Shown: positions 10,426 through 55,261 of the stretch, piece after piece
How the letters are laid out: every line of letters begins with the position of its first letter
Position numbering within the stretch: the stretch's first letter is position 1
Assembly: GCA_035610835.1 (NCBI GenBank)
Contig: CM069454.1
Location: forward strand, 65,867,613-65,931,612
Origin: Ophiura sarsii
Taxonomy: Eukaryota; Echinodermata; Ophiuroidea; Amphilepidida; Ophiuridae
DNA: 64,000 nt
Reading direction: 5' to 3'
Position numbers and translations under genes: made by a program
The notes under the pieces: model-generated
Told to the model about the DNA's origin: nothing
Databases searched by the model: none
What the model saw: only the letters and a program-made list of their open reading frames with translations

Positions 10426-11122
10426 GGGAAGTGTCAACCCTAAATATATGAAATTTATCAAGCATTGTAACTTTTAAACTAATAATGTAATGTACATAAA
10501 AGTATACCATTTTTCAAATGAAATGAGTCGGAGAATCCATTTTTGGTATTAAATTTCGCCAAAAATAGTGATTTCTACATTTTTGCCCAAAAATCACTTT
10601 TTTGGCGCCAAAAATTTACGGACAACCTAACAAAACCAGTTTTTTATTAAAAATTTCAAAATTTCACCAAAATCATCTAAAGTCAATTATCTAGGAAGCA
10701 CTTTTTTTTTGGGGCTTAAACATTTTTAGTTTTGAAAATATTGACCAAAAAGTGCCAAAAATGTGATTTTTGAGATAAAAAACATTTTTTTGGCACTTTT
10801 TGGTCAATATTTTCAAAACTAAAAAATGTTAAGCCAAAAAAAAAAAGTGCTTCCTAGATAATTGACTTTAGATGATTTTGGTGAAATTTTGAAATTTTTA
10901 ATAAAAAACTGGTTTTGTTAGGTTGTCCGTAAATTTTTGGCGCCAAAAAAGTGATTTTTGGGCAAAAATGTAGAAATCACTATTTTTGGCGAAATTTAAT
11001 ACCAAAAATGGATTCTCCGACTCTTTTCATTTGAAAAATTGTATACTTTTATGTACATTACATTATTAGTTTAAAAGTTACAGTGCTTGATAAATTTCAT
11101 ATATTTAGGGTTGACACTTCCC
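10426..11122. mobile_element. Foldback TTAA element, family D copy 1
   Basis: Two arms of about 340 bp are almost perfect reverse complements around a centre at about 10774. The outer ends are GGGAAGTGTCAACCCTAAA and its inverse. TTAA flanks both sides (10422-10425 and 11123-11126), and the right TTAA is shared with the next element. Target choice suggests piggyBac-type mobilisation. There is no coding sequence. The near identity of the arms implies a recent origin or gene conversion. Confidence 0.85.
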
Positions 11123-11126
11123 TTAA

Positions 11127-11775
11127 AGGCATATTATGTGATATTTTCCAGGGGGCGCCCTCTATTCATGATTTTCTTGCAGATTTACATTTCTGATCAT
11201 AAATCATAAATATATTCTGAGTTAGAGCGATACGATTCCTAATTACTTCAAAATCATGGTTTTAGAGTGAAAAATAAACTGTCAGACTGCTAAGGCCAAA
11301 TTAAATTAATTGTTTGTCTCAAAGCTCCTCTCCTGTTGTAAAACTAATGCGGAATGCTGGTTTTTTTTCAAGTTTTTTTATTTGTTTTTTTAAATATAAA
11401 ATATTGAAATCTTTGTAAAAGTGAACTTTTGTATTTAAGATGATGTGATCAATAAAAATCTGTGAAATTTTGGGTTTTTTTTTTTTTTTTGAAAAAAAAA
11501 TAAATCAAAAATCAGATTTTTGTTTTTCTAATGCGCATCAATACACTAACGCGCGCGGGAGCTTTGAGACAAACAATTAATTTAATTTGGCCTAACAGGA
11601 CAGTTTATTTTCACTCTTTAAACAATGATTTTGAAGTTATTAGGAATTATATGGCTCTGTAACTCAGAATATATTCATGATTTATGATCAGAAATGTAAA
11701 TCTGCAAGAAACTCTACTTTCTAAAAAAAATCATGAATAGAGGGCGCCCCCACAAAAAGATCGCATAATATGCCT
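11127..11775. mobile_element. piggyBac-like MITE family B, copy 1, with nested family C inverted repeat
   Basis: The left end AGGCATATTATGTGAT directly follows TTAA at 11123; the right end is ATCGCATAATATGCCT at about 11760-11775 with a decayed TTAA (CAAG). Inside, the arms at about 11286-11328 and 11557-11600 (TTTGTCTCAAAGCTCC and inverse) mark a second element of family C type, so this copy is longer than the usual 370-390 bp. Confidence 0.8.
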
Positions 11776-13246
11776 CAAGTTTGAAGCTCTCCTGGGGATT
11801 AATGCAATACTGTAAAAGTTGATATTTTTCGCGCGCGTAATTATTCGCGCCTTGCCTATTTTGAACAATTTTGCTTGTTTTTATTTTCACGATTTTGAGC
11901 ATCCTTACATGGACATACCTACAAAATGAATACATTCGAGCATTTTTATTTTTGGGCTTGCTGATTTTAGCGCGAAAATAAATGTAGCGCGAAAATCATG
12001 TCAGGATCGCGACACGCAAAGCCAGGTCATTGCAGAGTATTGACTTTTCTGTGATAAAATAAACAATCTCAACGACCGCTGGTTTTTATTGACACAAATA
12101 CTTATCGTCAACAATTTACAATGAAAATGGGAGGAGTAGTTTTTGATTGATTGGGAGCATTTGGGTCCAAATGCTCCGAATTAGATGACTCAAGTTTGCG
12201 TGTACCGGTTCTGGCATGTGCCACTTTTACAGGATTTTCTTTTCATAGGAACTGAGGGAGATCTTCGATATACAAAACTGGGAGGGATTCCAAGTCTCTC
12301 CAAGAAGTGATGTTCTACTACTATTGACTATCTAATTGTATAACTTTGAAGGTTGCCTATAAAGAAAACATCACCGTGGCATGGCATGACATTGTAATAG
12401 CTCATTTCTCCGTAGATTGTTAAACCAAATCAAACGCGGTTTTATGCCAATTACATGTATAGCCAATAAATTTGCCTTTAATTGGTTGTTTGAATTGTTC
12501 TATTCCGACACATATTTAGGAAGTAACTAACGATCACCTTAAAGGCGAGTTGTAATTTTGTTGAGACACCCTGTATCAACTTATTTTTACAGTAACTGGT
12601 AACGAGGGACAAGCAGGTATACAATTGAGACCCCTGGGTGAAGATCAAGGTCATTTATTCAGGGTTCTATTCTAAGTTCACTATCGTACACGTTTATATT
12701 GAACTCTACTATTTAATAATAAAATATTATATTTAGCCATGGTTCACTGAACCTTGCCAATATGTATATGCCCGCGTAGTGCTCGGTCAAGCCAACTATT
12801 AAACTATTCACAAATACCAATTGTCAGTAGGCATAAACATTGGCAATGCATAGCATATCAGTTTGCCAATTTAATTGGAAATCTTTAGTTTGTAGTAACT
12901 TTTATACTTGTGGCGCAGTATAGACATAGGCGTGAGCTGAGCCAAAGCCTAGTTTTTATAAATGGTGAATGGTTATGAGCTCAGAGGTTTCTCCGAAATC
13001 ATGATCATTCAATCAATGATCCACGCGAAGAGCTTTAAACGTCTATAAAATCTTCGGACGTTTCAATATCAGTTGGACGGACCACAGACTATCTGTGGAC
13101 GGACAGACGGGCGGGCAGTTAAGAAAAGTTAAACCAGAACTGCTAGGCAGTGATTTGGGCAGGTAGCACTCAGCCTTCATGGTCGCAGTCATACCATCTT
13201 GCTTATTTCATTATAATACCACATCTTCAGGTTCAGTTCAGCAAAA
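11776..13246. other. Intergenic between AUNIP-like and GK5-like genes; 5' flank of exon 1A
   Basis: No exon is recognised. The segment 12233-12330 (AGATCTTCGATATACAAAAC and following) reappears in diverged form at 14131-14226, upstream of exon 1B. GAGACACCCTGTATC at about 12563 resembles a family U transposon end. The promoter of transcript 1A should lie just before 13247, but no core element is clear. Confidence 0.4.
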
Positions 13247-46832
<33,586 letters not shown>

Positions 46833-47034
46833 CGAGAGTCTATCCATGCTGTTGAACAACGAACAGTGAATGGATAAATTGTAATCAAATTGATCAAATA
46901 CTTCTATAGAGAATGATGGCTATGAATAACAGAGAATGACCTCAAGGGGAGGGGGCACTCACATATATTGGCCATATATAGGTATGTGCAGCACTGATGA
47001 CCCCCTCTTGGCAATTTACTATTGCTGATAACAT
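46833..47034. other. 3' flank of GK5-like gene
   Basis: Probably the 3' UTR. No strong poly(A) signal is visible. Confidence 0.4.
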
Positions 47035-47276
47035 ACTATAGTCTGTGTCAAAGAAGTATGGACATAATTCAAGCTATTACATGTGAGCGTGTTTTGTTGC
47101 TGTTTGCAAAGCTGCGTTGAGATCATAAATGCACGAACAAATATGCCAGCATGCGCGTCCTGATTGACCAATCAGGACGCGCGGTCATTTTATAAAGCGC
47201 ACGGTACGCACTTACGAGTTTACGCACATACGCATTGTTTGTATTATGTCCATAGTACTTTGACACAGACCATAGT
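47035..47276. mobile_element. MITE family O, copy 1
   Basis: ACTATAGTCTGTGTCAAAGA then AGTATGGACATAA at the left and TTATGTCCATAGTACTTTGA then CACAGACCATAGT at the right are inverted. The interior GTTTTGTTGCTGTTTGCAAA and TTACGCACATACGC are shared with 58671-58893. Confidence 0.82.
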
Positions 47277-47282
47277 CAGTCA

Positions 47283-47520
47283 CAGATATTGGCGATTGGG
47301 AGTCGCTCGAGTGGACTATGAAATGAAGATCGCTCACAGCAACTCGGAAAGATCGAACAACGAGTCACGCACGAGTTGGATTGAAGTCAACTGCAGCGAT
47401 TCAGGTTGTGAGACCTGGTGCAACCAGGTGCTCGGAAAGTCGTGTGAGGTCGCCTCTGACTAATATGGAAACACTTGAATATCAACTGACGTAAATACAT
47501 CATCAGAAGCGACCCGGATC
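47283..47520. repeat. Repeat P, copy 2
   Basis: Counterpart of 27593-27762 on the opposite strand. It produces an open frame (47164-47463) that crosses the boundary with family O and is not a gene. Confidence 0.65.
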
Positions 47521-47706
47521 ACAAAGCGACCTCAGTATGTTATCAGCATAAGACCCACATTTGTAGCACGTTTCAGTTCTTCAAGTCCTCCATTTCAACC
47601 CAAAATCACAGCTCAATGTAAAAATCTTCAGTTCCATCCCCCACATCAAATTTGGCTCAATCCCAAGGCACAATGTGATGTAAGAATTCAATTCTCTAAG
47701 ACCCTA

Positions 47707-47869
47707 AATGTGATGCAGCACATCAAGAGGGGGGGTACTTTGCAAGTGAAGACAATTTTGAGTGTATTCTGCATGCTTTCGGAGCATTTACTAAGCTTTA
47801 AAATGACACCATATTTAATATCCAAATTGACAAAGCCCTGCAGCATCTTTTGATGTGCTGCATCACAAA
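47707..47869. mobile_element. MITE family M
   Basis: AATGTGATGCAGCACATCAA and TTGATGTGCTGCATCACAAA are inverted ends about 120 bp apart. Confidence 0.7.
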
Positions 47870-47938
47870 TGTGGGTAATTTTCACAGCCCTCAAATCTGA
47901 TGCCTCGTACTGCACTTATACCAACAAGATAGTTGAGT

Positions 47939-47963
47939 ACCCCCCCCCCCCCCCCCCCCCCCC
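47939..47963. repeat. Poly-C homopolymer
   Basis: An uninterrupted run of about 24 C. Confidence 0.9.
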
Positions 47964-48067
47964 TCGAAGAATGACCACCCAAGGTAACAATCTGTAGGCA
48001 TGATTATGGTTGCCTGGACAAAATACCATACCTTTTTTGTAGGATTAAAATATCTACCTCGACACCC

Positions 48068-48145
48068 GGCAGCACAGCTGGTCTAGTGATTATGACATTC
48101 GCTTTTGGACCGAAAGCCCCTGGTTTTCGAATTCCAGTATCGTCA
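48068..48145 (+). repeat. tRNA-derived SINE head
   Basis: AGCTGGTCTAGTGATTATGA (A box-like) and GGTTTTCGAATTCCAG (B box-like) with an anticodon-arm-like TTCGCTTTTGGACCGAA between them. The acceptor stem does not pair, so it is a SINE head or pseudo-tRNA. Confidence 0.7.
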
Positions 48146-48431
48146 GATTTTATATAAAACCTTTGCTTTCAATTAATTTTTCTCAAATGAGTACAAAGTT
48201 TGGTGGTTGGAAGACTCACAACTAGGCTGATTTGTGATATAGCGTACTCGTAGGTAACACCTAAAAATGGCTGAATCGAAATTGGTTCAGCGAGGATTGG
48301 ATTACTAGTGATCCGGTTTTTGGTTCGGTTTGAAAAGCTTAAGTGATTCCATTAAATAGCAGAAATTGATGCAATGAAATAATAACAAAGAATTACAGTA
48401 ACAAATAGTCAATTTGAAGTATGTATATTTA

Positions 48432-48782
48432 CCGGTGGGGGGTACTCGGATTTGGTTTGGTTGGGGTGTGCCGCTGGAGATTCAAAACCCCTACCCGTTT
48501 CTAAGGGTGATTTTGGAAAAACCAGTACCCATTTCTAAGGATTTTGCTTTTGCCTCATCATTGATTCAATTTTTTGCAAATTATCTGGAAAAAACAACAT
48601 TTTTCGCAAATTTTTGTGAAAAGAGACAAAATGTTCACGAAAATAGACCCATTTGTAAAAAGTGACCCCATTATTAGGGATTTCCAGCATAAAATCATGC
48701 CTCATGTCTAGGGATTGTTTGCAAAAGAGCGGCACATCCCCGTATACCGTATTAGGCAAGTACCACCCCCCCCCACCGGGAT
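48432..48782. mobile_element. MITE family N, copy 1 (complete)
   Basis: CCGGTGGGGGGTACTC and GTACCACCCCCCCCACCGG are inverted ends. Interior GGAGATTCAAAACCCCTACC is shared with 21228-21545. Confidence 0.82.
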
Positions 48783-48828
48783 ATTTACTCCTCAAAACAC
48801 AAAACAAAATGTGTGTTTCAATGTCTGA

Positions 48829-49240
48829 TACAGGGTGTCTCAGAATGACTTATACCGGGTGCACCAATTTCTAAATGTATACAGGGTGTCTCAAAATGAC
48901 CTATACCTGGACATTTTCATTAATTTAGCTATGAATACCATTGTTATTGGTCATAGGGATTGCGATTCTAACATCTACATATATTTAGCTTAAGATATTT
49001 AGATTTGAAAAATTAGAAGTTTTTTGATAGAAATAACAGACTTTTCTGTAAAATCGCTTGCGATTCTAACATCTACATAATATTACTATTAGCTTAAGAT
49101 TTTTGGATTTGAAGAATTGGAAGATTTTTGATAGAAATTACTGACTTTTTTGTAAAATTGTTAGGAATTCAAATTTGACCAGAATTATCCCTTTTGAAAA
49201 TTTATACAATCAGTAACCATGTTCAGCATAAATATATTTT
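48829..49240. mobile_element. Family U transposon copy, partial, with duplicated end
   Basis: TACAGGGTGTCTCAGAATGA at 48831 and TACAGGGTGTCTCAAAATGA at 48880 are two left ends in tandem. ATGAATACCATTGTTATTGG matches 18629. No right end was found. Confidence 0.65.
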
Positions 49241-49293
49241 TTGAATTTTTTGTTTTGTTGTTTAATGTATCCTGTTCTTATGTTCGCTAAATA

Positions 49294-49800
49294 CTTAGGG
49301 CCGTATTCTCGTACTAACACAGTTTTAGCTTTTAAAAACAGATACCTCAACTTGTGTCTTAATTAAACATGAATTTATCTTTTAAATGATGTGTTTAACA
49401 AAACCTGCTTTTAAACTATGCAAATCTCGTTCCCAGAGTGGTCGTGCGGTCACTGTTTACAAATATTCCATTTATTGTGGCCCAAATGGGTTACACTAGA
49501 TATCGACCGAATTCCTCGAATGCATGTGTATTTGAAGACTACACGGTCTGCACGTCATCTTGCACCGGGTTGAGTAATCATTCAAGGCATACAGTTGGTG
49601 TTCAAGTTTAGTTAAACACACATTGTTAAACTTCCCCATACCCATGTTGAAGTTGGACACTTTTTTCAGTGAGTGCGACAAATGTTTGAATTGAACACAT
49701 TTTCCAGAATTGCGTTTAGTTAAACGGTGTGTTTAGTCGAAGCTAAATGTGTGTTTAGCTTAAAACAGTGATTAAATATGTATGAGAATACAGGCCTTAG
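49294..49800. mobile_element. MITE Z
   Basis: TTAGGGCCGTATTCTCGTAC at the left and ATGAGAATACAGGCCTTAG at the right are inverted. The interior holds repeated GTGTTTAGCTTAAAAC-type palindromic blocks. Confidence 0.7.
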
Positions 49801-50273
49801 TATCTAATGATTGTTTGTGAAGGTAACAAAGCAATAATTGTATGATACAGAGTGCTAGTTCTGCACCAGTGACCTAAAAAGTATCCTTCATTTTTGCGGC
49901 TGTTTTGAACATAAGGTCACTTAAAATTAATTACTAGATTCTCGTAGCACTGGCCTTCGAAAGGTGAAGAAGGAGGGCGGTTTTTAGTTTTATTTGTTAC
50001 TTAATTGACACATAAATATGGCTGTTTTCATGCACAAAGCATAATGCCAGCATTTTTCAGCAGCATCAGCAAAAGGGTGGGACTATATTTATGTTTAAGA
50101 TTATGAGGTTTAGACTCCTAGAGTTCTATCAAAACACCTGAAAGTGACTGTTAGTTGATAAATACATAATTAGACTTATCGTATCTTCACCCGCCGATGC
50201 ACAAGTTACCAGCTATGGGCAGGCGGGCGGGTGCTATTTCCATGCCTCAATCAAAATAGCTTAATTAAATTAA
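49801..50273. other. Intergenic, nothing recognised
   Basis: No exon or complete element seen; 50190-50245 repeats the CACCCGCC patch of 3035-3125 in part. Confidence 0.4.
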
Positions 50274-50660
50274 GGGGGCTGTCAATCCTAAAAACATAAA
50301 TTGTATCAAGCGCTGTAACTTTTGAACTATTTTTGGCACTTTTAGGTCAAAAATTTAAAAATTAAACATTTTTATGTCAAAACTAAAAAAGGGGGAAGTG
50401 TCTTTAGATGATTTTGGTACAATTTCAGCATTTTTTACCCAAAACTGACTTTGTTACGAATGCAGCTAATTTTGAGCCAAATAAAGTGATTGTTCGGTCA
50501 AATTTTTAAAAAAATCTGAATTTTTAGTGAAATTTGATAGTAAAACCGGATTCTCCGACTCATTTCCTCTCCAATTATGTATACTTTTATAACATACATC
50601 ATATTAATAGTTCAAAAGTTACAGCGCTTGATAAATTTCATGTTTTTAGGGTTGACAGAC
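50274..50660. mobile_element. TTAA element family D, copy 4
   Basis: Left TTAA at 50270; the arms GGGGGCTGTCAATCCTAAA and TTTAGGGTTGACAG are inverted and match the ends of the 10426 foldback; the right TTAA is lost. Confidence 0.72.
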
Positions 50661-50939
50661 GGAGGAAACATATCTACCATTTATCTTGCATGACTGTATT
50701 ATCATGATTTAATGAGACATACTTTTGATTTCAATTTCTTGTATTGTTTTTTCAACACGGTATAATTAATTCTAGGCCACCCTGTATTAGGGACTGCCGA
50801 TTTTATAACTTGTATATTATAATTATGTGCCTTAGATTTTTGAAAACTCCTTATACATTGTATATGCAAAGCTATGTAGAATAAACCAAGGGGCAAATAC
50901 CTTGATGCATTCCATTTTTGTAAGAAAAATGCATTATAG

Positions 50940-51209
50940 ACGACGAAAAAAATAAACCCTGTTTTACGGGCCCGACTGACCCATTTTTAGAAATATGTGA
51001 AAAAAGATTACACTTTTCAAAAAACAGAAGAATTTTTTACATATTTGTTAAAATGTTGACAGATTTTGAGTGATTTTTACTGTTATTTTCAAGGGGAAAA
51101 AAAGAAAAAAAGAAAAGAACAAAAAAGAAAAGAACGAAAAAGACTGACCGACCGACCGGACCCGAGAGGTCCAATTGCCCGTACAACAGGGTTCCTTTTT
51201 TTCGTCGCA
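50940..51209. mobile_element. MITE family H, copy 1
   Basis: GACGACGAAAAAAATAAACC then CTGTTTTACGGGC, and GCCCGTACAACAGGGTTCCT then TTTTTTCGTCG, are inverted. CGACTGACC and GACCGACC lie inside. Confidence 0.8.
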
Positions 51210-51255
51210 TATCAGCCAATTTCAATTTAATACCCCGACTGACTTTAATGGAAGA

Positions 51256-51457
51256 GTTCATTCATTTCCAAACTGGCAAAAAAATGGATACAGCGAATTA
51301 ATATGGAAGATTGTGGGCGCGCAAATAGTTTGCATGGTGCAACATAGCGTACTGTGAGACGTATGTGTGATGCACATATATGCCAAATTAGTGGGCTACC
51401 TTTGCCCGCGGAGAGATACAAGCCATATATTTTTTGCCAATTTTGAACTGATTAAAC
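51256..51457. mobile_element. MITE family A, copy 3
   Basis: GTTCATTCATTTCCAAACTG at the left and CAATTTTGAACTGATTAAAC at the right, followed by TA. The most diverged of the three copies. Confidence 0.65.
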
Positions 51458-51555
51458 TATAGTTTATTCCAAATTTCTTATACATCAATGAAGTTTTTCA
51501 TTGCAATCTAGATATTCTCTCAGTATTTTTGGTTTTTATTTCTGCAAAATGCAGG

Positions 51556-51602
51556 GATCAAGTACGTAGCCACCAAGGAATCAGACATCACTCCTACTTA
51601 AT
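51556..51602 (+). other. Possible orphan terminal exon
   Basis: A pyrimidine-rich stretch (TTTTTGGTTTTTATTTCTGC) and AATGCAG precede a frame reading IKYVATKESDITPT and a TAA. I cannot match it to a family, and no donor upstream joins it convincingly to GK5-like exon 16. Confidence 0.15.
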
Positions 51603-51637
51603 ACTGTGACATGTATATTGTTATGCACTGTAGGCTA

Positions 51638-52290
51638 CAGAGCGTGTCAAAAAAGTGTCCAATGTAAAATGTTATTGTTTTTTAGGGTATGTAAAATATG
51701 AAGATTGTACAAAATCATGTTCAGCAATCCTGAATGTGTCATAAGAATTTTTTTGTATCCATTTTGGAGCTTTCGTTATCAAATTATGGCAAATCGAGCA
51801 TTGTCAAATTCAGCTTTGGCCACTTTTCATGCGCAGAGAACTCTTTTTATTAGAATCATCATTCAGTGTGTTATTGAACATATAATAATCAATAATCAAT
51901 CAAATCAATAATAATCTAACTGGTTCATGTTGATAGTTAGTTAGTTCAATTTGAGCAGAAACATATTTCCATCCATATTATCCATGAAAACCACAGAATA
52001 TTTTAATACTAGATGTATTTATACACAAAACACTGATGTCGGAATCTCAAAGGCAGTTTTTTCAGTTGTAAATCTAATTCCTGTCCAAAAGTGGCCAAAG
52101 TGGGATTCGCACTACTGTCTTAAAAATTGATCATATCTCTGCAGTTAAGGGGTGAAATTTAATGGGATGAAGTGTATTTGATAGAGGATTAATAGGGCTT
52201 ACCAACATACTTTAAAAATCAAACAAAAACATGGTATGTATTTCTAATTATTTCTGTCCTTCACAGGACACTTTTGTTTGACACACCCTG
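51638..52290. mobile_element. Tc1/mariner-like MITE
   Basis: CAGAGCGTGTCAAAAAAGTG and the inverse CACTTTTGTTTGACACACCC with TG are the termini of a common Tc1-type pattern. The length is about 650 bp with no transposase frame. Confidence 0.75.
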
Positions 52291-52424
52291 TGAAAAGGAA
52301 CTTTGAAAGAAATATAGTAATCTTGTAAAAGAATTGTTGCTATTAATTTTCCCCCTCAACATCATGTAAAGATTATCTTGTTAAATGATGTAATATGTAA
52401 ACCTATGAAGATGTGATCTTAAGG

Positions 52425-52640
52425 CGACGACCCCCCCCCCCCCTCCTGTTTTACGGGTGGACAGACGGACCTGTCAAGAAGGGTTGGTCGGTAGTTTTTA
52501 ATTAATTTTTTTAACCTAAAATGTCACCAAAATCTGCCAATGACAAAAAATCTTCGTCAGATTTTTCGTCCAAAATAAATAGGGGACAAAAAACCCCACA
52601 CCACCCTGTTCTACTGGTGGATGTACCTTTCAAGTAGAGT
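52425..52640. repeat. Family H-related fragment with poly-C
   Basis: CCTGTTTTACGGGTGGACAG and CCTGTTCTACTGGTGGATG are two H-like left ends in the same orientation; a C run lies at 52432-52443. Confidence 0.55.
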
Positions 52641-52778
52641 AGGTCGGTTGGGCATATTCCCTTCCCCCCAAAAAATGATCCTAAATTTCACTAAAATCTT
52701 TTAAAATGTTCAATTTTTTGAAATACTTTAAATATGGGCCGGTTAGTCCTGTAGAACAGGATTTGTTTCACTGCTAAA

Positions 52779-53073
52779 GCGATGAAAAAAGAAACACTCT
52801 TTTACAGGCTCGACCGACCCAATTTTTAAAAATTGGCGGGGAAAATGTCATGTGCAAACCCCGACCCCAACATTTTCTTTTGCTTGTCAAATAACGGCGA
52901 ATGTCAAATTTTGTTTGCATTTTACAGTTTTTTTCTGTCTTTTTCAAGGGAAAAAAATAAGAAGAAATAAAGCCTGATTGATCAACCCAGCCTGAGAGGT
53001 CCGTTTGCCCGTACAACCCAGCCTGAGAGGTCTGTTTGCCTGTACAACAGGGTTTCTTTTTTCGTCGCCGAAG
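52779..53073. mobile_element. MITE family H, copy 2
   Basis: GCGATGAAAAAAGAAACACT at the left and ACAACAGGGTTTCTTTTTTC then GTCGC at the right; the block CCAGCCTGAGAGGTC.GTTTGCC is tandemly duplicated near 52986 and 53024. Confidence 0.75.
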
Positions 53074-53269
53074 GGGCAAATTATTCTGTGTTATTTTGTT
53101 TGATAAGAGCACTTTGTATTTGCCAATATCTGAAATAAGACAGAATGAATTTAGCAATATTATGTGATCTTTATTCAAATTTGTATACTTATTTTTTCTC
53201 TCTTATAATGATGTTTGACTTATTTTGTATATATAGAGCAAATGTAAACAATAAGCCCAACAGATATTA

Positions 53270-53400
53270 ATTAACAAGGTTAATGAACTGAGCGGTTAGA
53301 AATCAATTCTCTACAAAGAGCTCTGAAAGGCCAATCAATTGGTTCACTGCAACTCAGAAAATATGCATAAAACAGTTTGACGTATCAGAAAGATTTTCCT
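53270..53400. repeat. Repeat Y, copy 2
   Basis: Matches 37525-37690 (GGCCAATCAATTGGTTCACT). Confidence 0.65.
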
Positions 53401-53544
53401 AGACTCATAAATCTATTTTGACTGTATTGTTTGTAAAAATCATCGCAGAACTTAACTTAAATCATTAAGGACAACTGCTTTCAATTCTGGGAATTTGTCA
53501 CCATTTAAAAAAAAAAAGTTCATTATTAAGCATTCCCTACGACG

Positions 53545-54540
53545 TCATCAAAAAAGTAACTATACAGGTAATAAATGGAATTTTAACTCTAAAAATATAT
53601 ATCCTACCTAAAAATATTGAATCATAAAGTTGTTGAGAAATTTATCTTCTTTAATATGAGATATTGCACGCTAGGATCGGTTAAATATTGAAGTGGCAAT
53701 CCAAAATGTAAGGTAAAGTCACAATTTCATTTCCACATTATACATTTTAACATGGGGAGAGTATGACCGGTAGCGTGTATGTGGCGTATTGATCCATCGA
53801 AACAATACGGCCGACTGTCCAACTTGCGCATGCATCCCCCAATTGCACTACCAGTAATCAGATAAGGTACCCGTAGATGGGTCCGCGTGTAGATAATAAA
53901 AATGTGAAAATGAAAATTGGACTTCACCTTACATTTTGGAGTGTCACTTCCTCAATAATCACCCGATCCTAGCGTGCAATATCTCATATACAAGAAGATG
54001 AATTTCTCAACAACTTTATAATATGTGACGTGTTCTACCAAAACCAGACGGAATTGGGCAGAGCTCCAAATTGAGAAATAGCCCAAAACATAATTGGGGG
54101 TGATTTTTTTGGGAATTTGAGTTTCTGGTAAATAATTAACCTTCAGAGTGTTTATAACAATATTGTGAAAGATTCAGATTAAAAAATCATCCTAAATGTA
54201 TGTTTCAGTGATTTAAAAAAAATCCTAGTTCTAGTAAAAAGCCTAGTTCTAGTAACTTTAAAGGGCGATATCTCAGTTTGGAGTTTTCATAAAGACCGTA
54301 AAAGACGAACTTGAAAATGATGTAACTCCGCTTTGGGAAGTCCCATTAAAAAAAGAGAGGTACCACTGTAAAGCTGAAGATCTCTAGTTTAATAATCAAT
54401 TACTAACTCAATTTTGATATCTTGCCCAATTGTGTCTGGTTTGGGTAGAACACGTCACATATAATAATTATTTTAGGTAGGATTTATATTTTTAGAGTTA
54501 GAAGCCTATTTTTTACTTGTATAGTTACTTTTTTGATGAC
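53545..54540. mobile_element. Foldback element K with nested element L
   Basis: GTCATCAAAAAAGTAACTAT at the left and ATAGTTACTTTTTTGATGAC at the right are perfect inverses. Further inward TTGTTGAGAAATTTATCTTC and GCACGCTAGGATCGG also pair. The right arm is interrupted by element L at 54021-54462. Confidence 0.85.
54021..54462. mobile_element. MITE L inside K
   Basis: ATATGTGACGTGTTCTACCA then AAACCAGAC at the left and GTCTGGTTTGGGTAGAACAC then GTCACATAT at the right are inverted. Confidence 0.85.
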
Positions 54541-54699
54541 TGTATATTGTATTCACTTTTGTACAGTCGTAATCGTAACCTGAAACGCTGTAAATGCGTG
54601 TTGTCAAACCATGTAATGGAATTTCGAAATAATTAGGAAACCTATAATTGCTAACTTAAATTATAATTTAATTTCATGTTTGTAAATGTAATTTGACAA

Positions 54700-54740
54700 G
54701 ATAGAGAGCATTCCATGGAAAAGATTGCATAATATGCATT
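54700..54740. mobile_element. Terminal fragment of family B
   Basis: CCATGGAAAAGATTGCATAA then TATGC matches the right end of the piggyBac-like MITEs. Confidence 0.55.
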
Positions 54741-55261
54741 TTAGTATTAGCCACTGTTAAATTTAACTCAACATTATACTTAATTATTTTCTACAAAGTG
54801 AGTCTGAAAGAACTGGCACTCTTTTCACACCAATTTGTCCTAGTCTTTATACGCCTTTTTTTTGGTGGGGGCAAATTGGTTATGGACATTTCAGATATGG
54901 ATGTTCAAAATCAATTTGATGGCTAAGTGTTATCCCATTATCTATTACTCATGAGTACCGAACTCTGATTGGAATGATCGCTACATAAAGTCTATGGCGT
55001 TAACTATCATTCCAAAAGGGGCACGATCCAGTTACCAGAAACGGAGTAATTCTGTTATACCCGTCACAGAGGTATTCATAGTGCATGATTTTCAAGAATG
55101 ACGCATACTACCGATGTTGGTGTGGAGGGTATAACAGAAAATGATGATAGTTAGAACAAAGATTCTACTAAAATTACAATGCTATCATCAAATTCCAAAA
55201 ATCCTTGAGTTCAAACTAAATAAAATTATATTTCTAGCACTTGGGCATGCCTGAAAGGGAA
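54741..55261. other. Intergenic, nothing recognised
   Basis: No element ends or exons identified. A partial inverted pair around GGTATAACAGAA/TTCTGTTATACC (55044-55140) hints at a small foldback. Confidence 0.4.

Noticed and set aside
47164..47463. 99-codon plus-strand frame
   Set aside because: Crosses the boundary of MITE O and repeat P; no signature.
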